This document shows positions 28,851 to 37,482 of a stretch of 64,000 nucleotides of DNA, one piece after another. This DNA is from Clostridium sp. GTDB taxonomy: Bacteria > Bacillota > Clostridia > Clostridiales > Clostridiaceae. The notes under the pieces are model-generated. The model saw nothing but the letters and a program-made list of their open reading frames with translations. It ran no database searches and was not told the origin of the DNA. How positions within the stretch are numbered: position 1 is the first letter of the stretch; every line of letters begins with the position of its first letter. The stretch covers positions 1-64,000 of the forward strand of contig NZ_JAHAIF010000009.1 of assembly GCF_018372875.1 (NCBI RefSeq), given 5' to 3'. Both the position numbers and the translations under genes were made by a program.

Positions 28851-29726
28851 CTACACTTTCTCTCTTGTTATCTTACCAAGTAACCCAGAAGGTTTAATTA
28901 ATAAAATAACAATTAGGATACCAAAAACTATTGCATCTGAAAAAGTAGTAGATATATATGCCTTTGAAAGTGTTTCTAATAAGCCAATAGATAATCCTCC
29001 TAGTAAAGCACCAGGTATACTTCCTATTCCTCCAAGTACTGCTGCAACAAAGGCTTTTAGACCAGGCATAACACCCATATAAGGAGTTATGCTAGGATAG
29101 GATATTGCTACTAGAACACCAGCAATACCAGCTAGAGCAGAACCAATAGCAAAAGTTAGTGATATTGTATTATTAACGTTTATTCCCATCAAAGATGCAG
29201 CCTCTATATCAAAGGAAGCTGCTCTCATTGCCTTTCCAACCTTAGTTTTAAAAACAATAAATTGAAGGAGAAGTACAAGGATTGCAGATACAGCGAACAT
29301 AAGTAGTGTCTTCCATTCTATATGAAGTGCACCTATTTCTAAGTAACCAGCTTTAATTAGGTCTGGAAATGGTTTTGGATTAGCACCAACTAGAACTCTC
29401 ATGCTATTTTGTAATAACAAAGAAACACCTATTGCAGTAATAAGTAATGTTATTCTTGGTGAGTTTCTTAGTGGCTTATATGCTACTTTCTCAATTATAA
29501 TACCAGCTAGTGCAGATGTAGCCATTGCAGCTAATAATGTAGGTACTAGCGGTAAATTTAGTGTAGTAGCACAATAGAAGCCTGCAAAGGCTCCTATCAT
29601 GTATATTTCACCATGGGCAAAGTTTATTAATTGAATTATTCCATATACCATTGTGTAACCTAAAGCTAGGAGTGCATATACGCTACCTAAAGCTAAGCCA
29701 TTAATCAATTGTTGTAAAAATTCCAT
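28851..29726 (-). CDS. livH: Branched-chain amino acid ABC transporter permease LivH
   Basis: 291 residues, eight predicted helices. N-terminal LQQLINGLALGSVYALLALG and YTMVYGIIQLINFAHGEIYM are hallmark LivH sequences. The coupling loop is KAMRAASFDIEAASLMGINV near residue 165. Second gene of the operon, 29 bp after livJ, with AGGAGG before the ATG. Confidence 0.95.
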   Translation of the reverse strand: MEFLQQLINGLALGSVYALLALGYTMVYGIIQLINFAHGEIYMIGAFAGFYCATTLNLPLVPTLLAAMATSALAGIIIEKVAYKPLRNSPRITLLITAIGVSLLLQNSMRVLVGANPKPFPDLIKAGYLEIGALHIEWKTLLMFAVSAILVLLLQFIVFKTKVGKAMRAASFDIEAASLMGINVNNTISLTFAIGSALAGIAGVLVAISYPSITPYMGVMPGLKAFVAAVLGGIGSIPGALLGGLSIGLLETLSKAYISTTFSDAIVFGILIVILLIKPSGLLGKITREKV

Positions 29727-29755
29727 AGTAACTCCTCCTTTAGTTAAGTATTATA

Positions 29756-30910
29756 TTAAGGATTAACTTTATCATTTAATTCCTTCTTGTCTCCATTAAT
29801 TTTTATAATAGTTGCGCTCTTAACAGCTGATCTTTCTTCATTAAATTTGATATTTCCAGTTACGCTGTTAATTTCCATTCCAGCTAAAGCATCTCTTATT
29901 GCAGTTCCATCTGTACTATTTGCTTTTTCTATAGCTTTAACTAAAATTTTAGCTGTATCATAAGAAAGAGCAGCAAAGCAGTCTGGAGTTTTGTTATATT
30001 TCTTAGTATAAGAATCAACAAAGTTCTTTACATTTTCTTCAGTATCCTCAGCATAGTAGTGGTTAATGTATATAGCACCATCTACAGCAGTTCCACCAAT
30101 CTTAGTTAATTCTTCAGATTCCCATCCGTCTCCACCTAAGAATTGAGAAGTTATGCCCATATCTCTAGCTTGTTTAGCTATTAAACCAACAACATTGTAG
30201 TAATCTGGTAATATAATAACATCTGGATTAGCAGATTTTATTTTAGTAAGTTGTGCCTTAAAATCTGTTTCTTTGTCACTACCATAAGATAAGAATTCTA
30301 CTACTTGTCCACCGTTTTTCTCTAAAGTTTCTTTGTATGCATTTGCAATTCCCTTTGAGTAATCAGAAGAAGAATTGTATAAAACAGCAGCAGTAGTCTT
30401 TCCTAAATTCTCCTTAGTGTATTTAGCTAATATTTCACCTTGGAATGAATCTACAAAACATCCTCTAAACATAAAATCTCCACCTACATTAGTTATTGTT
30501 GGTTCAGTTCCAGTAGGTGTAATCATAGGAATCTTTTTATTTGTTGAATTAGGTGCTATTGCTAAAGTAGTACCAGATGTAACTCCTCCAAGAATTGCAC
30601 AAACTCCATCTTTATCAACTAATTTGTTAAATGCTGAAGCAGCTACAGTATTATCACTTTGATCATCCTCAAAGATGAATTCAACTTTCTTGCCATTTAT
30701 ACCTCCAGCTGCATTAATTTCTTCAGCTAAAAGATCTGCCCCCTCTTTAACTGAGATACCGTAAGTTGAGTTTGGCCCAGATAAAGGTCCTATTCCCCCT
30801 ATTTTTATAACCTCTGAATCAGCCCCGCCTTCAGAGTTACCTCCACATCCTGCAAGTACTGAGAAAGCCATAGCAGAAGCTAAAACTCCACAAAGTAATT
30901 TCTTTTTCAT
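29756..30910 (-). CDS. livJ: Branched-chain amino acid-binding lipoprotein
   Basis: 384 residues, type I periplasmic-binding-protein fold (Peripla_BP_6). Lipobox SVLAGCGG with Cys22. The mature part opens with IKIGGIGPLSGPNSTYGISV, contains ADLLAEEINAAGGINGKKVE and LGGVTSGTTLAIAP, and later CFAALSYDTAKILVKAI. First gene of the liv operon behind AAAGGGGG. The 200-nt upstream region is AT-rich; I could not find a convincing CodY box or attenuator. Specificity within Leu/Ile/Val is not readable. Confidence 0.94.
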   Translation of the reverse strand: MKKKLLCGVLASAMAFSVLAGCGGNSEGGADSEVIKIGGIGPLSGPNSTYGISVKEGADLLAEEINAAGGINGKKVEFIFEDDQSDNTVAASAFNKLVDKDGVCAILGGVTSGTTLAIAPNSTNKKIPMITPTGTEPTITNVGGDFMFRGCFVDSFQGEILAKYTKENLGKTTAAVLYNSSSDYSKGIANAYKETLEKNGGQVVEFLSYGSDKETDFKAQLTKIKSANPDVIILPDYYNVVGLIAKQARDMGITSQFLGGDGWESEELTKIGGTAVDGAIYINHYYAEDTEENVKNFVDSYTKKYNKTPDCFAALSYDTAKILVKAIEKANSTDGTAIRDALAGMEINSVTGNIKFNEERSAVKSATIIKINGDKKELNDKVNP

Positions 30911-31113
30911 AATAAATCCCCCTTTAATATTTAATTCTTAAATAATAACAAAAATGATTGATAAATCATTATTAAGTTTTAATAAATAGTATCAATATAA
31001 TATCATATAAAGAAAATTATTACAATATTGTTATTTAATATTTTATAGCAAATATAATAAAAAGTTCCAAAAAGATAAATATTTTGTAAATGTAAATGTT
31101 ATCTTGAAGTTTA

Positions 31114-31571
31114 ATAAAAAATTTTTCAGAGTTGAATAGCGATAAACTATATAGGCTTGCTTTTATATATGTTAAAAATAAAGATGAATCATTAGATATC
31201 CTTCAAGACTCTATAGTTAAAGCTTATAAAAATATTAATAAACTTAAGGATATGAAAGCATTAGAAAAGTGGATTAATAGAATATTATTAATACAGCTTT
31301 AGATTATTTAAGGAAAAGCTCAAGGATTGTCTATTGTGATGAAAAAATTAAAAATATTGAATTAATAGAAGATAATAACAGTGAATTAATAGAATCTGTG
31401 GATAACTTGCCTAAAGATTTAAAAACTGTGATTATTTTAAAATATTTTCATGGCTACACCATAAATGAAGTAAGTGAGATTTTAGAGATATCTGTTCCAA
31501 CTGTAAAGAATAGACTTCATAAAGCACTTAATTTTCTAAGAAAAGAATTTAAGGAGGGTAGTTATGAGTAA
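31114..31571 (+). pseudogene. ECF-type RNA polymerase sigma factor, frameshifted
   Basis: Sigma-70 region 2 is legible from about 31117 (ELNSDKLYRLAFIYVKNKDE, then SLDILQDSIVKAYKNI). Region 4 is legible from about 31293 in another frame (TALDYLRKSSRIVYCDE; LPKDLKTVIILKYFHGYTIN; EILEISVPTVKNRLHKAL). A single missing base near 31288-31292 separates them: RIL-[-1]-INTALDYLRK. No ATG/GTG/TTG start with a ribosome site precedes region 2; an ATA at 31114 stands where one would be expected. Region 4's stop overlaps the start of the following anti-sigma-like gene by 8 bp, the normal sigma/anti-sigma coupling. Confidence 0.85.
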
Positions 31572-32796
31572 GAGTATTTTTGAAGAGGAAAAAAGAAATT
31601 ATGAGAATATAGAAATTCCTGAAGAGTTAAATTTTAGAGTTAAAAAAGCTATGAGTATAGGAAAGAAAGAAATATTAAAAAAACGTATATACAATGTAGG
31701 AAAAAGTGTGGTTGCATTATTTATAATTTTCGTTGCAAGTGTAAATATATCAGCTACAGCAGCAGAAGCATTTAGTTCAATACCAGGATTTAAAAAGTTA
31801 GTGGAATTAGTTAGATTCAATGGTGGTGATGATGGTTTTGAAAATGCTGTGGAGTCTGGATTGGTTCAAAGTATTAATTATTCTGAAGAAAAGAATGGCA
31901 TTAAATTTAAATTAAATAGTTTATCAGGAGATTATAAAAGGCTTTGGGTCAATTATGAAATTGAAGATATAGATAAGTATGATGTTGATATAATGGTAAA
32001 AACTGATTATCCTATATCAAATCAAGTGTCAGTGGTGCAAGGAACTTTTAATATAAATGATAATTATTTTGAAACTACATTTAATGAGTTTCCATATGAA
32101 ATAACATTTGAATTTAAGGTATACAAAAAAGGAGAAGGTGGAGATTTAACAAGTTATGATCCTATTTCAACATTTATAGTGCCAGTAAAGTTAGATGAAG
32201 CTTTTAATGTAGATATTAAGGAGTTTGAGATCAAAGCAGAACCATTAAAATTAGATGTTGGAACTATAAATTTTGTAAAGTTTGAAACAAGTAAAACTAG
32301 AACAGTTCTTAAATTTAATAGTAATTATTATGATAGCCTTATGTTTTTACAGTGCAAAATAATTGATAAAGATAATAAGGTGTATGTGACAAGCAGTGGA
32401 TCTATGAATAGTGATATTCAATATGGCTATATGGAGTTCAATGGGGAAATTCCTTTTGATAAAAAAGAATTAATTATGAAGTTTTATGAAATTTATGTTC
32501 ATCCAAAAGAAAAAGTAAAATTAAAGGTAGATATAAATAATAAAACAATAGATGAAAATCCATTTGGAATAGAAGTAGATAGCATTGATGGAAGTTATGT
32601 AAGACTTAGAAGCAAAGTTGTAGAAGACTTTTCTATAGTGAGAGAAATTGAAGGTGGTATAAGTGTTAATGGTGGAAATAAAGAGGGAGACTATGTTTAT
32701 AATAATATAAGTATTTATGAAGCTAAAGAAGGTTTTGAAATATATAGTGTAATCTTTAAAGATGAAAGAGAAGTGAAATTAAAAATTAGTGAATAA
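31564..32796 (+). CDS. DUF4179 domain protein, probable membrane anti-sigma factor
   Basis: 410 residues. A cytoplasmic N-terminal segment of about 45 residues (EIPEELNFRVKKAMSIGKKE) is followed by one membrane helix at about 48-70 (VGKSVVALFIIFVASVNISA). A large extracellular DUF4179-type domain begins AFSSIPGFKKLVELV and continues through beta-rich sequence. This layout is the one encoded next to clostridial ECF sigma genes, where it acts as anti-sigma. AAGGAGG precedes the ATG and the frame is intact. Its presumed partner upstream is a pseudogene, so its present role is unclear. Confidence 0.75.
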   Translation: MSKSIFEEEKRNYENIEIPEELNFRVKKAMSIGKKEILKKRIYNVGKSVVALFIIFVASVNISATAAEAFSSIPGFKKLVELVRFNGGDDGFENAVESGLVQSINYSEEKNGIKFKLNSLSGDYKRLWVNYEIEDIDKYDVDIMVKTDYPISNQVSVVQGTFNINDNYFETTFNEFPYEITFEFKVYKKGEGGDLTSYDPISTFIVPVKLDEAFNVDIKEFEIKAEPLKLDVGTINFVKFETSKTRTVLKFNSNYYDSLMFLQCKIIDKDNKVYVTSSGSMNSDIQYGYMEFNGEIPFDKKELIMKFYEIYVHPKEKVKLKVDINNKTIDENPFGIEVDSIDGSYVRLRSKVVEDFSIVREIEGGISVNGGNKEGDYVYNNISIYEAKEGFEIYSVIFKDEREVKLKISE

Positions 32797-32797
32797 A

Positions 32798-32828
32798 GAA
32801 GCTGCGAAAGCAGTTCCTTTTATTTTTA
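32798..32828 (+). terminator. Rho-independent terminator after DUF4179
   Basis: GAAGCTGC-GAAA-GCAGTTC hairpin with one bulge, followed by CTTTTATTTTT. Confidence 0.65.
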
Positions 32829-32829
32829 T

Positions 32830-33165
32830 GAAGAAAGAAGGTAAAAAGGTAAGAAGATAAGGAGTAAATAAATCGGCGGTGGAGGAATGAGAGTTCTATT
32901 CTTTATTTGGTATAGTCATTAATACATTAAGATGGATAAGTACTATACATTATAAAAACAATATTAATAATAAAAATAATATTATTTTTATAAATAAGAT
33001 ATCTTATAAAAGAATTTTTCTAAGAGAAATTCTTTTATGACAAGAAATATAAGAACTTAAGAACTTTACAATATATAAATATATAAATATGCTAAAATAA
33101 TTCGAGAAAGAAGCAATAGTCTTTTGATAAGAAAGAGAAGCTTATGGAATTAGAAGTTTTCTAAA
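32830..33165. other. Intergenic stretch without recognisable gene
   Basis: About 335 bp between the anti-sigma-like gene and the convergent ftsH paralog. It holds an imperfect hairpin at 33015-33043 (AAAAGAATTT...AAATTCTTTT) without a clear T-tract, and purine-rich sequence. No ORF with a plausible start is present; an 11-codon frame after GGTGGAGGA at 32887 has too short a spacer to be convincing. Confidence 0.5.
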
Positions 33166-33168
33166 AGA

Positions 33169-33200
33169 AAAGAAGCTTTGCATCAGCAAAGCTTCTTCCA
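33169..33200 (-). terminator. Terminator overlapping the end of the ftsH paralog
   Basis: AAGAAGCTTTGC pairs with GCAAAGCTTCTT across a 4-nt loop (33170-33197). On the minus strand it is followed by TTTTCTTTT. The gene's TGA stop codon lies within the loop region. Confidence 0.8.
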
Positions 33201-34928
33201 AATATCTATTTCTTCTTTCTTTAAGGTTTCCTTTTCTAAAAGTTCAATAGAGAATTGCTCTAATAATTCTTTATTATTATTCAGAAGCTTTAGGGTATCA
33301 TCATATAAAGAGTTAATTAAATCCTTACACTCTTCTATAACCTTTGTGCTATATCCAGATGCCATTGATCCTAAGGAAGAGAGTTTTAATAAGCCCAAGG
33401 TTTCTCCCATTCCATATTCACTAATCATTCCCATAGCAATGTTAGTAGCATTGGTTAAATCACTAGAAGCTCCAGTTGTTATTTTTTCTTTTCCAAAGAT
33501 AATTTCTTCAGCTGCACGTCCACCAAGCATAACCATTATCTTTTTCTTTAAATAATCAGCTCTTTGATAATTGGTATCTTCTGGTATAGTTAATGTGTAT
33601 CCTCCAGCACCTTTAGTAGTTGGGATTATAGATATCTTTGAAACCTCATCTTCAGGTAATACTAATAATGATGTTAAAGCATGTCCAACTTCGTGATAAG
33701 AAGTAAGTAATAGGTCAGATTCTTTTAAGTGTGACCTCTCAAGTTTTTCATGTCCTGCTAGAACTATTGAATATGCTTTATCTATATGAGTTTCAGTTAT
33801 ATACTCAGAATTATCCTTAGCAGCAAGTATTGCAGCTTCATTAATTAAATTTTCTAGCTTAGCACCAGAAAAATAAGATGTCTTCTTTGCAATATCTTTA
33901 ATGTTTAAATCAATATGAGGCTTATTGCTTAAATGAAGATTTATTATTTTTTCTCTTGCAGAAACATCTGGAAGAGCTACTTCTATATGTCTATCAAATC
34001 TACCAGGTCTAAGTAAAGCTTGGTCTAAAATATCTAATCTATTTGTAGCTGCCATTACAATGACACCTTCACTTTCACCAAAGCCTGACATTTCTGTTAA
34101 TAGGGCGTTAAGGGTTTGATCTCTTTCATCATTTCCACCAGCAGCTTTACCACTATCTCTATTTTTACCTATAGCATCTATTTCATCTATGAAGATTACT
34201 GCTTTTCCGTGACTTCTTGCTTTTTTAAATAGATTTCTAATTCTAGCGGCACCAACACCTACATATACTTGCACGAAATCAGATCCACTTAAGGCATAGA
34301 AAGGTACTTTAGCTTCACCAGCAACAGCCTTAGCAAGAAGAGTTTTTCCTGTACCAGGGTCACCATAAAGAATTACCCCTTTAGGCATTCTTGCACCATA
34401 GCTTTTATATTTTTCAGGGTTAGATAGAAAATCAACTATTTCCTTTAAACTTTCCTTTGCCTCCTCATTTCCAGCAACATCTTTAAAGCTTAGAGCCTTG
34501 CTATTATCTTCACTAAAGTCTGTTAACTCTATTGATGTAGCGGAGGACATTCCTTTAGATTTATTTGTACTCATAAAAACTAGTGTTATTATTGAGCCTA
34601 GCAATAAAAGACCAGCAAAGGTTTTTGTAACATTTATATTATTATTCTCATTTATAGAGATATTCTTACTTAATAGTTCTTCCTTTAAAGTAGGACTATT
34701 AGGATTATCAGTTTTATAGCTTGTCCCATCTTTTAAATAAATACTCATATAGGGGTTATTGCTTAAAGCAACTTTTAATACTTGGTTTGATTCTAAATCA
34801 GATTTAAAAGTATTATATGACTTATTATTTTTTGTATTAAAATTTACTGATGAGAAGAGTAGTATACCTAATGATAATATTGAAGTTATTATTGGAATTA
34901 TAATATAATTTTTCTTTTGTTTATTCAT
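33183..34928 (-). CDS. ftsH: FtsH-family ATP-dependent zinc metalloprotease (short paralog)
   Basis: 581 residues. Two membrane helices flank a short extracellular loop (about residues 8-27 and 85-105). The AAA domain has Walker A GDPGTGKTLLAKAVAGE near 180, Walker B VIFIDEIDAIG near 240 and the second-region-of-homology RPGRFDRHIEVALPD near 295. The M41 protease domain has HEVGH near residue 412, a conservative change from the usual HEAGH. The ATG at 34928 follows GGAGGT. It degrades membrane and short-lived regulatory proteins. It is shorter than housekeeping FtsH (about 600-650) and stands alone, away from hprT/tilS, so it may be a second copy. Confidence 0.88.
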   Translation of the reverse strand: MNKQKKNYIIIPIITSILSLGILLFSSVNFNTKNNKSYNTFKSDLESNQVLKVALSNNPYMSIYLKDGTSYKTDNPNSPTLKEELLSKNISINENNNINVTKTFAGLLLLGSIITLVFMSTNKSKGMSSATSIELTDFSEDNSKALSFKDVAGNEEAKESLKEIVDFLSNPEKYKSYGARMPKGVILYGDPGTGKTLLAKAVAGEAKVPFYALSGSDFVQVYVGVGAARIRNLFKKARSHGKAVIFIDEIDAIGKNRDSGKAAGGNDERDQTLNALLTEMSGFGESEGVIVMAATNRLDILDQALLRPGRFDRHIEVALPDVSAREKIINLHLSNKPHIDLNIKDIAKKTSYFSGAKLENLINEAAILAAKDNSEYITETHIDKAYSIVLAGHEKLERSHLKESDLLLTSYHEVGHALTSLLVLPEDEVSKISIIPTTKGAGGYTLTIPEDTNYQRADYLKKKIMVMLGGRAAEEIIFGKEKITTGASSDLTNATNIAMGMISEYGMGETLGLLKLSSLGSMASGYSTKVIEECKDLINSLYDDTLKLLNNNKELLEQFSIELLEKETLKKEEIDIWKKLC

Positions 34929-35108
34929 TGGGTACCTCCAAAATGTATTTATACTACTATTATAAATATTTTGAATATTATGTCTAATTAAAATCATAAC
35001 ATTTACCAATGTAAGTTATGGTATGTAATAAAGAATGAAAGTTATTTTACAACTGATTAAATAAAGGGTAAAATATAGAAAGATTAGTAATATTGGAGGA
35101 AATATTAT

Positions 35109-36062
35109 ATGAAAATTTCAGGTGTACAAGCCCAATTAGTGGGATCAGATATACTTAGTATAATTAATGAGTTCGTTAAGGTTGATGGATTAGAATTAAA
35201 GGAAGTAACAATAGATAATGCTATTAATATAAAAGGAACTTTTAAAAAAGGGGTTTCTATTGATTTTTCAGGACAGTTAACAATAGAAAAGGTAGAAAAT
35301 TCAATAGTTACTGCTAAGTTTTCAAAGTTAAAACTTATGAAATTAGGGTTCTTTAGGCCTATAAGAAGTTTAGCGTTAAAAATAGGACTAGGACAATTAA
35401 AGATAAGTGGAATAGATGCAACAAAAGATAGGGTTATAATAGATATTAAAAAGTTGCTTAAGGATATCCCGTATGTAGATATAGATTTAAAAGCACTTTA
35501 CATAAAAGGACAAGCACTTCATGCAGAAGTAGAGAATATAAATATCTCTTTAATGGGCAATATTATTAAAGTAGAAGAACCAGAAGTAATTACAGAAGAT
35601 GAGGAAAAGGATGAAGAACCTGTAAATAAGGTGACTGATTACTATACTTTAGGTAGAGATAAACTTCAGGAAAAGTTACCTGATGGAGCAAAGAAGATTT
35701 CAGATTATATATTTGTAGTTCCTGATATTGTTGCATTAATTTGCAGAATGCTTAAAGATAGTAGGGTACCAATAAAAACTAAGTTAGTTGTTTCTGCATC
35801 TTTAGCTTATGTTATTTTCCCTACAGATTTAATACCTGATAAAATACCTTTTATAGGAAAGATAGATGAAATTGCAGTTGTATTTTTTGCTTTAAATAGA
35901 ATAGCAACAGATGTTCCAACAAAGGTTATTCTAGAAAATTGGGCAGGGAAGGATGAGCTTGTTTTAGTACTTAAAAATGGTCTGGAATACGTTACTAACT
36001 TTACTGGTGCAAAGAATGTAGAAAAGCTTTATAATGTGGTAGAAGAATTAAGTACGTTATAG
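35109..36062 (+). CDS. DUF1232-containing protein
   Basis: 317 residues. The N-terminal about 155 residues look like a beta-rich lipid-associated or AsmA-like domain (ITIDNAINIKGTFKKGVSID; VDIDLKALYIKGQALHAEVE). After an acidic linker (EVITEDEEKDEEP), residues about 180-260 contain a DUF1232 segment (YVIFPTDLIPDKIPFIGKID), a short helical-hairpin membrane-associated motif. The combination is not one I can tie to a function. GGAGGAAA precedes the ATG. The 3' end is 14 bp from the RNase HI gene, so both are probably cotranscribed. Confidence 0.7.
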   Translation: MKISGVQAQLVGSDILSIINEFVKVDGLELKEVTIDNAINIKGTFKKGVSIDFSGQLTIEKVENSIVTAKFSKLKLMKLGFFRPIRSLALKIGLGQLKISGIDATKDRVIIDIKKLLKDIPYVDIDLKALYIKGQALHAEVENINISLMGNIIKVEEPEVITEDEEKDEEPVNKVTDYYTLGRDKLQEKLPDGAKKISDYIFVVPDIVALICRMLKDSRVPIKTKLVVSASLAYVIFPTDLIPDKIPFIGKIDEIAVVFFALNRIATDVPTKVILENWAGKDELVLVLKNGLEYVTNFTGAKNVEKLYNVVEELSTL

Positions 36063-36076
36063 AAAGGAATAATAAT

Positions 36077-36721
36077 ATGTCAAAATATTATTCAATATAT
36101 AGAGGTAAGTCAGGAATTCCAATGATAGTTAGAACATGGGATGAATGTAAGGAAGAAGTAATAGGATGTAAGGGAGCAGTATATAAAAGTTTTAAAACTG
36201 AAAAGGAAGCAATAGAGTTTTTAGCTTTAAATTCTGAAGGAAAGCCTAAAACAGTAAAGAATGAAAGTAAGGAAGAAGTTGCTTTAGATCTAGATAATGC
36301 AGGACTTGTTATTTATGTAGATGGTAGCTTCTCTTTAGAGAAAGAGAACTATTCCTATGGATTGATAGCTATAGATAATGGAGAAGAAGTTTTTGAAGAT
36401 TGTGGAGTTGGAGAAGACAAAGATTCTGCTTTGTTAAGAAATGTTGCAGGGGAAGTTTTGGGTTCTTTAAAAGCTACAGAGTTTGCTATAAATAAAGGAT
36501 ATAAAAAAGTTACTATAGTATATGACTATAAAGGTGTAGAATGTTGGGCCTTAGGTACTTGGAAAAGAAATAAAGAATTAACGCAAGCTTATCATGAAAA
36601 AATGCAAGATAATATGAAAAAGATTGATATAAGATTTGTTAAGGTAAAAGGGCACAGTGGTGATAAGTATAATGACATTGCTGATAAATTAGCAAAAAAA
36701 GCATTGGGAATTATTGCATAG
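36077..36721 (+). CDS. rnhA: Ribonuclease HI with N-terminal viroplasmin (hybrid-binding) domain
   Basis: 214 residues. Residues 2-45 form the caulimovirus-VI/RNase H1 hybrid-binding domain (YYSIYRGKSGIPMIVRTWDE, then AVYKSFKTEKEAIEFL). Residues about 78-213 form the RNase H fold with the carboxylate set visible as VDGSF, NVAGEVLGS, VYDYKG and NDIADKLAKKA. It cuts RNA in RNA-DNA hybrids. The domain order matches the RNase H1 class seen in eukaryotes and many Firmicutes. Confidence 0.9.
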   Translation: MSKYYSIYRGKSGIPMIVRTWDECKEEVIGCKGAVYKSFKTEKEAIEFLALNSEGKPKTVKNESKEEVALDLDNAGLVIYVDGSFSLEKENYSYGLIAIDNGEEVFEDCGVGEDKDSALLRNVAGEVLGSLKATEFAINKGYKKVTIVYDYKGVECWALGTWKRNKELTQAYHEKMQDNMKKIDIRFVKVKGHSGDKYNDIADKLAKKALGIIA

Positions 36722-36789
36722 GTTAAAATATACTAAAGTACACACTCTATATTATGAGAAATATTATTTTATTAAAGAGGTGTGTAAAT

Positions 36790-36963
36790 ATGGGAAGATA
36801 TATTAGTGGAATGGTAGCTGGATTAGCTGTTGGAGCAACTATTGGAATGATAGTAATGCCTCAACTTGATAGAAAGACTCAAAAAAAGATTAAAAAAGCA
36901 GGATATAAGTTATTAAATTTTGCTGAAGAATCCTATGGGGATATAATAGATTTTATTAATTAA
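36790..36963 (+). CDS. YtxH-like small membrane protein
   Basis: 57 residues. One glycine-rich hydrophobic segment (MGRYISGMVAGLAVGATIGM) is followed by the basic sequence PQLDRKTQKKIKKAGYK and an amphipathic tail. This matches the YtxH/DUF883-like small protein pattern. AGAGGTGTG 5-6 nt upstream supports the ATG at 36790 over an upstream in-frame start. Members have been linked to general stress in Bacillus, but the function is unknown. Confidence 0.7.
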   Translation: MGRYISGMVAGLAVGATIGMIVMPQLDRKTQKKIKKAGYKLLNFAEESYGDIIDFIN

Positions 36964-36971
36964 TAATATTA

Positions 36972-37006
36972 AGAAAGAGAAGTTGATTTATAACTTCTCT
37001 TTCTTT
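36972..37006 (+). terminator. Rho-independent terminator after the YtxH-like gene
   Basis: AGAAAGAGAAGTT pairs with AACTTCTCTTTCT, followed by TT. Repeat copy A3 begins immediately after. Confidence 0.8.
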
Positions 37007-37008
37007 AA

Positions 37009-37206
37009 TGTCTAGGAATGTATAAAATTTTAATTAGCTATAAATGAAAGGCATTATTACATCTTCATATTAAAAAATATAAAATTGTGGATAATGATTT
37101 TATAGTTTCCTTACCATTAATACCAGTGGGGTGAGTATTTATTTTATTGTGACTTGGAGCGTAGTGACGGAACAATCAAAATAAATATATACTCCACCTT
37201 TTTTAT
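37009..37206 (+). repeat. Dispersed intergenic repeat family A, copy A3 (most complete)
   Basis: Begins TGTCTAGGAATGTATAAAAT directly after a terminator, then ATTAGCTATAAATGAAAGGC and TATAGTTTCCTTACCATTAA. It ends in a long imperfect hairpin (37128-37198) whose arms carry GGTGAGTATTTATTTTATTG and its near-complement. The apical region GACTTGGAGCGTAGTGACGG is shared with copy A2, and a T6 tract follows. Non-coding. It fills about 200 bp of the 519-bp gap before the XRE-TPR genes; the rest (37207-37390) is AT-rich with one possible Spo0A box at 37238-37244. Confidence 0.78.
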
Positions 37207-37391
37207 TTATAAAAATCTTTAAGTTATTTAAAACATATTCGACAAAATTTTGAATGAATTAAAGATAATATATATGTTGATAAAAGGATAAATATAGTGA
37301 GGAAAAATAAATATATTTATATAAATTTTTGGTGTTTATTAAAAAAGTAGCAAAAAAAATAAGAAAAAATTCGTAATAAAATTACAAAATG

Positions 37392-37421
37392 TTGTTTTCT
37401 TTTGCAAATTTATGGTATAAT
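37392..37421 (+). promoter_or_regulatory. Promoter of the XRE-TPR gene pair
   Basis: TTGTTT (37392-37397), 18-bp spacer, TATAAT (37416-37421), 61 nt before the chosen ATG at 37483. Confidence 0.65.
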
Positions 37422-37482
37422 TTATGTAAAAAAGATTTATTTATATCATGATATTAATACTACTAAAAAGGAAGAGTGCAGT

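Noticed and set aside
30911..31113. CodY box upstream of livJ
   Set aside because: The best stretch (near 31120-31135) differs from the AATTTTCNGAAAATT consensus at many positions and sits at the sigma pseudogene.
32887..32925. 11-codon peptide after GGTGGAGGA
   Set aside because: The ribosome site touches the ATG and nothing else supports translation.
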